Source: Pogonophryne albipinna (lineage: Eukaryota; Chordata; Actinopteri; Perciformes; Artedidraconidae). From it: a stretch of 64,000 bases of DNA. The position numbers and the translations under genes are program-made. Below are positions 52,058 to 64,000 of the stretch, piece after piece. Under the pieces are notes generated by a model. It ran no database searches, was not told where the DNA came from, and saw only the letters and a program-made list of their open reading frames with translations. Within the stretch, counting starts at the first letter, position 1, and the number at the start of each line of letters is the position of its first letter. Location: the NCBI GenBank assembly GCA_028583405.1, contig JAPTMU010000161.1, positions 27,501 through 91,500 on the forward strand, in the 5' to 3' direction.

Positions 52058-52340
52058 TCAAACCCTGTCATCGCACCAAAGACAAACCAAAGAGTAACCG
52101 CCCTTACGGGACGCTGTAATAAGTAAAGCGAACGCACCCGCAAGGACACCTGGCCTCCTATTGGTTGAGGGATTTTGACAGGATTGTTGCACAAAAGTTT
52201 CGAGCGCTCACAGAATAAATCTGAGAGCAGAAAAAATCTGTAAACAGCAATATATCTGAGTGCAAGCGTACAGTTTGAGCAGAAGCAGAGCAAATATAAG
52301 TGCAAGCAGGCACTATTTGAGTGCGAGGACAGGGTTTGAG
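52058..52340. mobile_element. MITE with 20-bp terminal inverted repeats
   Basis: CTCAAACCCTGTCATCGCAC at the left end matches the reverse complement of the right end (CTCAAACCCTGTCCTCGCAC) with one mismatch over 20 bp. The interior carries reiterated AGTGCAAGC and TTTGAG phrases near the right end and no coding capacity. At about 283 bp it is a typical non-autonomous DNA transposon. The superfamily was not determined. Confidence 0.7.
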
Positions 52341-52352
52341 GGAAATAAATAC

Positions 52353-53388
52353 CAGTGGCGAACCGTGTCTATCACAACTGGACCTTCTGTAGACACACAC
52401 ACCCCCGCGGCATTATATTGTCCGTCTTTTCACTGAATTGTCGTCTTGAAAAGGGTACTCACAACAATTCCGCAACAACTTCATCTTCACCTGTTGCACT
52501 TGTCATTTCAACGTTAAAAACAATAAAACGGCATGAATTGCTTCGTCGCATTCATCTAGATCAGTGTTTCTCAAACTTTTTCATACCAAGGACCACTTGA
52601 CCAATAAAAAAAACACTCGCGGACCACCTAACTCCAAAAATATTCAAAAACACATCGTTTTTCTAAAACAGATTACAAATCGCCTGAAAATTGTATAAAC
52701 AAGTGGCAACATGATTGATGAAGGTGTTGCGCTGGGCTATGTCATGCAATCGAAAGTGAAACTTAAGCTCGCTTCATTGCGGAGATATTCCCGCGAGAGT
52801 GCGGAAAACTTTTATTTATTTATTTATTTCAAATGGGAAATTGTACCAATATACTCACGGACCACTAGGGGGCGCTCACGGACCACCAGTGGTCCGCGGA
52901 CCACACTTTGAGAAGCACTGATCTAGATCCTCTGTCACCAGCCAGTTAACTAGGGGGCCTTCTAGAGTACCCTGGGACCGAGGGAAACTCTGAAAGAGTA
53001 CGCCCATTGGCTACAAATCAATATATGATTGGTTGATCAAACTGTCACTCCAAACGTACGCTCTCATTCAGTAAAACGGCCAGGGCATTCGATCAAGGAT
53101 GTAGAATACCTTGGTTGAAGGATATTCTACCCAGAGACCCAGAACAAGATCTGATTGGTTGCTTTCTTTCCTAACACAAAACCACTGAAATGCGTAGTGC
53201 ATGGTCCGAGAAGGACAAACAAATCAACGTAACACTGTAATATTACAGATCAACAACACAGATACGATTCTCATTTATTCATTTTATATACATTTTATTT
53301 ATATAATTAAATCTATTTTTTGTTTGTTTTATCTGAGTGTTCCAGGGTATTCTCTGAATACCTTGAAGGCCCTGACGGTTCGCCACTG
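52353..53388. mobile_element. ~1.04-kb DNA transposon with 14-bp inverted ends, hosting a nested hAT MITE
   Basis: The left end CAGTGGCGAACCGT (52353) is the exact reverse complement of the right end ACGGTTCGCCACTG (53375-53388). Flanking 8-mers (ATAAATAC and CCTAAACG) do not match, so a target duplication is not evident. No transposase frame is present. A complete hAT-type MITE (52562-52920) is inserted inside, so this element is the older of the two. It starts 12 bp after the preceding MITE. Confidence 0.7.
52562..52920. mobile_element. hAT-type MITE with perfect 8-bp target-site duplication
   Basis: The 359-bp element begins CAGTGTTTCTCAAACTTT and ends with a near reverse complement, ACACTTTGAGAAGCACTG. 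It is flanked on both sides by the 8-bp duplication ATCTAGAT (52554-52561 and 52921-52928). CAGTG..-type termini with an 8-bp duplication define the hAT superfamily (Charlie-like). It is non-autonomous, and the intact duplication suggests a fairly recent insertion. Confidence 0.9.
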
Positions 53389-53865
53389 CCTAAACGATAG
53401 CTGGGGATTATGGGTAGTGTAGTGTCTTCGGCCATCCTAAACTCCTAGAGGCCTAGGTCTGTTTCCGGTTATTTTTATTTTGAAAATCAGTTCCTGACGG
53501 ACGCCAAAAAAAGCCAGAGATTATGGAATTAAACCAATAAATAAAAGCATGGATAATTGTGTGTTATTGGTGAGTAAATAACAGTGTGTTATTTTTGAAA
53601 AGAATAACAAATTAGAAGGAAAAAAAGATTTAAAAAATACAGATTTCAGTATTCTGAGGCTCTGAGCCCCATTTCTTTTCCTCACAGACGACAAAAAAAG
53701 TCCGACATTATACGATTTAAAATAAAAGCAATAACACACCAATAGACCACTGCTGGAGTGGTGAAACATTCTTCAGGCATAAACATAACATGCAGCTGTC
53801 ATGTTGTGCTGTTTGGGGGTTTCCCTTACCTGTAGTAAGTTATTTAGGTTTGTATGCATCTAAAT

Positions 53866-53960
53866 CAGGGGTGGGGAACCTTTTTCCTCTCAAGGGCCAT
53901 TTAAAACGTTTCAACATCCTCAGAGGGCCGTACAAATTATTGTCCTATTATTGTGTTAAA
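53866..53960. mobile_element. Truncated hAT left end
   Basis: CAGGGGTGGGGAACCTTTTT followed by CTCTCAAGGGCCATTT is the typical left end of a Charlie-like hAT element. No matching right end was found downstream, so this is a fragment. Its right limit is approximate. Confidence 0.55.
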
Positions 53961-56900
53961 AATACTAAAATCACAGCCCATTCATTTCGCCTTTCTTTCA
54001 TGCTGTGCAAAGAAAAAGTAACCTCTTAATCCAGATATCTTACCATGACCCGCGTATGCATTCACGTGCATGGTTGTGGCATGACCACCAAAACAGAAAG
54101 ATATTGGACACAAGATGTGTGCAAATGTATGTAATGTAAGTTTCCTATCCATGTGGACATGAACTCAAAACTGTTTTTTCTAAGACTGGCCGGTGTCATT
54201 ATGAACATGCTCTTTAAAGTTGGAGTTCAAATTTGAGCTCACGTTTTTACTTTTTTTTTACATTAATGGCAGAGAAAGGCCTCAAGGCAAGCGTTGAACC
54301 AAATAGTCTCCTTTGTAAAAGTAGGGGGAAAATAATATACAGAGCACTTTCGGATATTGATTAGAGGCATTGACTCAAAGGGGAGATTAATAAGGATGGA
54401 GCCTCGCTTCCTTCCCTCTCAGTTCTTATCCGCTGTCTGCTGCATGTCCGGGCCTGCGACAGCACCAGACCTCCCTGTAATATGGAAACTGGAATTTCCC
54501 ATTGAAACGATTTTAACGGCAGTGTTCTCTTCATGTTTGCATGGACAAATATGTATATGAGTGTAACGTGGGTGATAGTGGGTCTGGGAATGTGTAGATG
54601 TGTACTTGTGAGTTTTTATGTGTGTGTTTTTTTTTTAACAAAGCCAAAGGGTACAACATACGTGCTTGTTATTATGTGAGATATTTATTGATTGTGTAAA
54701 AGACAAATGTTTAACAAGCGTCTGTTTGTTGCCTCACAAATGACTGTTGACAGATTTGGAATGCATTTGAAAATATAACAACACACTTCAGGAAACCTGA
54801 TTAATACAAAAGCTCTTTGACTTGGCACTTACTAATACAGCAATGAATGAAAAGCAAATAAATAAGACGCCTGACATGAAGTCATTGTTCAAAGGAATTA
54901 AAGCCAAATTGAATAGATGTTCTATTGTCAATGCACTTTGCTTTAACCCTTAATGAAAACTTCCCTCTTCTGCCGTCCATTCAAAAATAATGTGAAAGCA
55001 GCCATTCTCACAGCAGATTGTATTTAAAGTTTCCCCTGTGGATATTCTGACAAAAGTTATGTTTACATCATTTACCAAACCACCTGTGTTATGCTTTAGT
55101 TTTTTTAATTATTTTAAATCCATCATTGTTCACATCCATGTTGTGGTCTTCTTCTTCACTGACTTTGCTTTGTTTCCTGGCACATTAAAACCACATTTTG
55201 TTTTTAAAAAGGTTCAGTTTTACCGTAAGATATCAAAGGTAGGTGTATCTTGTGCAAATAATACGGTATGTCCAAAGTGTGAAAACAGACATCATAAGCT
55301 CCGTGGAAACCTTAGAGCACGGTGCTAAATGCTAAAGTCAGGATGTAAAGACTTTTACAAAATGCGAATATGTTGATGTTTATTATGCAAAAATATTTAC
55401 CATCTTAACGTTAATTACCACTAAACACAAAGTTTCACATTTCTAGGAGAACTGAAAAAACTGAAAAGTTGACTTTAACTAAATGTTTTGTGTCAACAGA
55501 TTTCACATTTTTGTTTTAATTGATGTAAACGTAAATTGATGTAAATTATGCGGAAAAAAAGATAGATCCACAACGCACACACAAAAACACAATTTGTGTC
55601 CAATTTAAATGTCAAGTGTAAAATGACTTCACTCCTCTATGAGTTTGTTGGTGTTTTTTATTGTGTGTGTCAGTGAGCTGCATGGCACAGAGTAAAATCG
55701 AATCACCATTTTCAGATCTCTGTGAGAAGATGAGTCCGCTGGAATAAATAAAACTCTCCGGTTTCAGTTTCAACACTAACCTTCAGCTGCCTCGTAAAAC
55801 AGAGAGAGCCACTACTCGAATGCAGCTTTGGCTGCACGCTGAGGCTGTGGGCATTTCGCCAGATAGTAACTCTGAAAACAGACTGGAATTGTCCCACTGG
55901 TAACAGATGAAGTTAGGTTTCTGACTCTAACGCCATTTAGCTAATGGAGCAGCTGAAATCGTGTAATAGGCTTTTCTAAGCTAATGTCTGTCTGTAATGT
56001 CACATTTCTAATTCGATATAAACATCACATTGGTCATTTATACAGAGAGTTGTAGAGCTTTTGGAAAAGGATACAGGAAATGGTAACGGGGAGGCTGTGA
56101 GAAGATAACTGAGAAGATGACCTGGAAAAACACTGAAATACAAGTTCATAGCTTTAGTGAGGACAATAAGTAGCTGGAAGAACAACCCCTGCAGAGAAAT
56201 GTATCTGAGGACTGCACAATGTTGTAGGTAATGACGTGCTACGTGACCTTCTACATGACTTTTGACATGTTGTCAAAAGTCCTTTATTCAATTATTATCC
56301 AGTTCAATCTTCAGGCTTGGATCAGTTTGATAATATGTTGATGTTTAGGCTTATCCGGCGAAAGCAATATTTAATTAGTTTGTTATAGAGTGTTGTAGCT
56401 CTTCCTGATTTCCACTTGTGTTTTATATCCTAGCCTTAAAATCACCATCATCTCCATCAACTGTCAACTGCATGTGAAGAGAATAAATGGTTAAACTGCT
56501 CTCATCGTGGGTCCTCATACTTTGACCAGTATGCCAATGCAGAGGCACTTCAGGCAACCCTCCCTAAAATGATAGTCTAGTTTTTACAGCCACATTAAAC
56601 AGTCAATGAAACGTATTCAACATCGACTTTATGTCCCCTGCACTGATTGTTTGTGTGTTGGAGCTGCAGAAAGTGTACGCAAGGGTTAGTGAAAGTCATC
56701 TACACATTTAAATGAAACTGGCTTTCTCAAATGTTCGAACCAACAGTGAAATTCTAGTTAATAATTTGCTTCAACCTAAGATTTGAGTTTATGGATCCCA
56801 CATCTATTTGCTAACAAATCACTCCAAACTAGCGGACATTTTATTTTTTCAATTTCTAACAATCTTCATCTAATTTGTGACTATTCAAATAAAACAATAG

Positions 56901-57913
56901 GGGTTTATCACTGAACGACACACATGCAATTTGTGAAAAGGCATAGACAAGTAGACATTTACCTGTTTCCAGGGTAACGGCAGGGTAAGGTAAGCCAAAA
57001 AGTATGTGGATAATTGAATGCACTGGTCTTACATTTTCTGTACGGCAAATATATTAAGAGTTGCTGGAAATCTTTACACGATGAGTAATTTTGCTGTTAA
57101 CATCTAATTGTGTCCCAATTATTGATATTGTTGCTGCACTTACAGCTCTATTTTCATGCAATCGAAATAACTCATTGATGTTGATATATGCTGTCAAGGA
57201 TGAATTGCCTTAATCAAGTCTTTGCAGATTGATTTTGTAATAATGTGACTGTAAACCATGCCCTCCTACAAGATGGATAATCCCATGGAAACAGTGAAAA
57301 GCAGATTGCTTGTATCATTGATGAGCTGTAATATTGACCTTATGGTTGGGAATAAAGTGAAACATAAGAATCACTATTGAACAATCCCTTAAAGACAGAT
57401 GATATGAACGCTGTGATGTTGTTAAAACACTAAATGTTGCAACATTATTTCTTAAGAGGCAAAATGTTCCGCTGATTAAAGGCCAGAGGCTTCAAAAGTG
57501 ATTAATGTGCTTTCATGTTCACAACATACTCTAAAAAATGATGTATATTGACTATTGATTTGAATCTGAATGCTTCATTATAATCTCCAGCAGTCTGACC
57601 ACAGAGCAGAAGCTCCCTGTTGCACTGCCAACCATGTTTGTGCCCTACACACACACCACATATTTCCTCGTTGATTTTTTGGAAAATTCTAGAGAATAAC
57701 TCTGATGCAACCATTAAAACACATGTAAGGTCAATATTATGGTCACACACCATATCTCACCTTCGGACGGTGTTGCTGCAGGCACAGATAAACACACACT
57801 GATTCACTTTTTGATTTCCTCACTGAGCTGGAAATCACCATACACTCTAAGCAATCAGGGAAATAAATGGGATGTGACATCAGCAGCATGTTTGTCCTGC
57901 TGTGACCTGGGAC

Positions 57914-57937
57914 CAATCAATCAATCAATCAATCAAT
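57914..57937. repeat. AATC tetranucleotide microsatellite
   Basis: About six units of AATC in a row, read directly from the sequence. Confidence 0.85.
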
Positions 57938-58899
57938 TAACCCAAGTGTTTCTGACCAGTAAAAGATCAATTTACCTCAGTGTCTGTATGCTGGACGTGC
58001 TAAAGACTGGCATGCTCCCAGGGGTCTCAAGTGTTTTACCAGTGCTGGATTTGTATTAAATATGTCATTTATCTTGGCTGTTGAAGGATATATTTTACAT
58101 TTGTATACATATTAGGTGACATTTGGTAGAAAGGTAGGTGACTAGACAAGCAATCAATGTTTAGTCATGTAGCAGCATGTGGATAAAAGGGTTGGTCTTT
58201 GGGTGTGTGGGTGTGTGGGTCCAACACTTTGTCTTCATGGATCTTCAACCTGAACCTGCTTGTTGATCTCACCAACACAAATAAGTGTTATGTTTCTCGA
58301 TCCATGTTTCACAGTTGTAGAGCTAATGCAGTGACAACAGCTGTCCACAAACACACACTGTTTTTTAGTGGTGATTCTGGAAAATAAGTGGAGGAATCTC
58401 CCGGCCTGAGGAGAGAAGCTGCTCTGTAGTCTGAAGGGACGAAAGCAGATATTTCTGTTTCTTTTGCCAGATGGCAGCGGTTTCAACAGGGAGGAGGGGT
58501 TGGGCTTTTCACCAGAATGTATGTACCTACTTTTTTCACTATTTTGATGAAAGAGAGTTGATTACATATGGAGCAATACTTCAAAAACATTTAATCTCCC
58601 CCTCTCGTCCCCGTCTCTTCTTATCTTTTTTCCACGGAGAGCATTTTTAGACAAAACAAGTAAATTATTTGATATCTAAGCAAGTCTAAACATCAGACAA
58701 ATATGAAAAATGAAAACGGGGTGTGAATGAAAAAACATCTCTGGCTGTTAACAAACAAACAACAAATCAGTGACCAAATTGGCAAGTTAAAAATAAAGAA
58801 GGTTTGGGGTTTTCACAAACGAGCTGAGAAGCAAAATGCAACACACGGGAAACCAGGGATAGTCGGTAACCAGCTTTATTATAGGCAAAGGGCTGGTCG

Positions 58900-59060
58900 G
58901 GGACAGGTGAGGGTTCCAGGAGTAAGCAAGACGGGAGACGCAGGTACAGGCAGGATCAGGGAGCAGACAAAGCAGAATAATCCAGGGACAGGCAGGGTCA
59001 GGAAACAGGCGAGGCAGGCTGGTCAGGGGCAGACGAGGTCGAAACCGGGAGAGCAATCTG
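58900..59060. repeat. Purine-rich degenerate minisatellite-like tract
   Basis: Reiterated phrases of the form GGCAGGNTCAGG, GGGACAGG and GCAGACAAG make a purine-rich tract with the bias on the plus strand. Units are irregular. The tract may be part of a longer dispersed element (58850-59250), as phrases such as TATATACTAATGGAGCTGATG follow it. It is not coding. Confidence 0.5.
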
Positions 59061-60134
59061 GAAGGTAATGCGGGAAAGACTTGCATGCTGCAAAGTACGA
59101 TCTGCCACTGAGGTGAGAGTGAAGTGGACCTATATACTAATGGAGCTGATGGGTGTAACAGAGTGAGAGAGAGAAACAGGGTGTGACTACCAGGTGACTA
59201 AGAAATGCTAATGCAGAAAGTAGGTGAGTGAGGGAGCAGACTGTGACAGGGGTTAAATTCATGTTAACTAAAGGATAAGCTGGTAAAATAACAAAAAAGG
59301 ACTTTATCTTAAAATGTGTGTTAACCCTTTGGAGAATGACATGGGATTCATATGACTTGAGAACATCTCAAGAGATTTTTCAGTCCCAATATTCAGTATT
59401 AAAAAGATGACGTTGATTGAAACCAGGCATACCTGTCACATTTGTAATCAGTATATATCAGCACGTTTCACTACTTTGATTGTACCTTGTCTTTAATCAT
59501 AGGATTATGAAGATTTAATGAAGAAAATAATACTTACTTAGATATCTGTGAAATAAAAATGTTTAAAGAAGAAGGCTGAGGTTTAACAGGAAAACTATGG
59601 AATCAGATGGTAAAAGGAAATTAGATATAAGTCATTAAAGATCTGGTGGAAATTGGGTTGTGTCCAAACTTTTTAGTCACAGTTAAATCTGCCATAATCA
59701 ATATGTTATAGCATTATACAGTTTCAACATGTGGTGCTCAATGTGAAAATAAATGCCTTTTAATGGAGATAGTCTAGTTTCCTGTTGGTGTCTGACACTG
59801 CAGCATTTCAGCTGTCGATGTCCTGCATGGGTCACCATTTATTAATCAATCATTGTCTGGTTGCTTCACAAGATCTCGGCAGCAGCAGGTTGTCCTCTGT
59901 GTTTCTCATCCAGGCTCTGTGTCAGACAGCTGGTGTTTCAAGTACCAGTGTTGTATATTAGTCTCAAACTTTAATTGGAGTTTTCTTGCTTAATTCTTAT
60001 TTATTGTATTTCTTCTGGTGGTTCTGAGGGTTTGTTTTAGCAGTAGGTGGGACAATTTTCATGATACAGTTTCTTGTATCATTTTAGATTTGTGCTTGTA
60101 AAGCAGGATGTTCCCTATGTTTGTGATGACCTTA

Positions 60135-60447
60135 AAGGTTCCCTATGACACTCTTTTCCAACAATATATTATAGGTCTCAGATATACACAAAACATGTCT
60201 CTGAAGTGTTTGGCTCTAAATACCAAACAGATCATGCATTGTAGCATACCATACTCATCTGTTTCAGCAGTGTTTTAAAAGCGCTGATTCTGTATCTGTA
60301 GCTTTAAATGCTAATGAGCTGCTGCTGGATCAGGAGAAAAAGAGAGAGAATGTTTTTTCCTGAAACTCTCCAAATCTCTTAACACAGAGGGAACACATAT
60401 TTAAGTAGAAATAGCATGGAAAGTGGATTTTGCATAATAGGTGACCT
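60135..60447. mobile_element. MITE-like element with imperfect inverted ends
   Basis: The left end AAGGTTCCCTATGACA and the reverse complement of the right end (TAGGTCACCTATTATGCA) share the AGGT..CCTAT core. The internal phrase GCATAATAGGTGACCTAT with AAGTGGATTTTGC is common in dispersed fish non-autonomous DNA elements. It is about 313 bp with no coding capacity. Confidence 0.6.

Positions 60448-64000
<3,553 letters not shown>

Larger units (their letters stand above)
53961..60134. other. Gene-poor AT-rich stretch
   Basis: No exon with family resemblance on either strand. Small repeats inside are listed separately. Open frames are short and scattered as expected by chance. Confidence 0.5.

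Overview
The window is vertebrate nuclear DNA, almost certainly from a ray-finned (probably percomorph-type) fish. The evidence is multi-exon genes with GT-AG introns, an ora3/ora4 olfactory receptor pair, fish-type LINEs (an L2/Maui-like 3' tail), hAT-type MITEs, and long AT-rich spacers with CA and TA microsatellites. I could not assign a species. No prokaryotic, plasmid, CRISPR or intact viral feature was seen.

Layout, left to right: sdhb (-, 34-3207); a repeat-bearing spacer; mrpl20 (+, 6520-7935); atad3 (+, 10195-16088); a broken LINE (-, 16659-18470); a divergent tmem240-like gene (-, about 18494-20621); ssu72 (-, 22094-26248); fndc10 (-, 28613-29626, coding region in one exon); the convergent pair ora3 (+, 32055-33245) and ora4 (-, 33748-36191); vwa1 (-, 39156-50813), whose 9.3-kb first intron holds a nearly full-length L2-type LINE and a second LINE fragment; then about 13 kb with no recognisable gene but a nest of DNA transposons at 52.05-53.40 kb, further MITE pieces and a 147-bp CA repeat.

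Mrpl20, vwa1, atad3, tmem240, ssu72 and fndc10 are also neighbours on human 1p36.33. The order atad3(+) - tmem240(-) - ssu72(-) - fndc10(-) is the human order, so this is a conserved linkage block. vwa1 has been displaced and the ora3/ora4 pair lies between fndc10 and vwa1. The genes are not an operon and do not form one pathway: sdhb, mrpl20 and atad3 act in mitochondria, ssu72 dephosphorylates the RNA polymerase II tail, vwa1 is an extracellular matrix protein, fndc10 is a predicted membrane protein, and ora3/ora4 are chemosensory receptors.

I modelled gene structures by hand from splice sites, reading-frame phase and family resemblance. Exon lengths close in phase for sdhb (270 aa), mrpl20 (149 aa), atad3 (686 aa), ssu72 (194 aa), ora3 (370 aa), ora4 (335 aa) and vwa1 (490 aa). 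I did not find a wholly new biological system. The most unusual item is the tmem240-like gene, which sits in the ancestral tmem240 position but is strongly diverged and seems to lack the usual N-terminal part.
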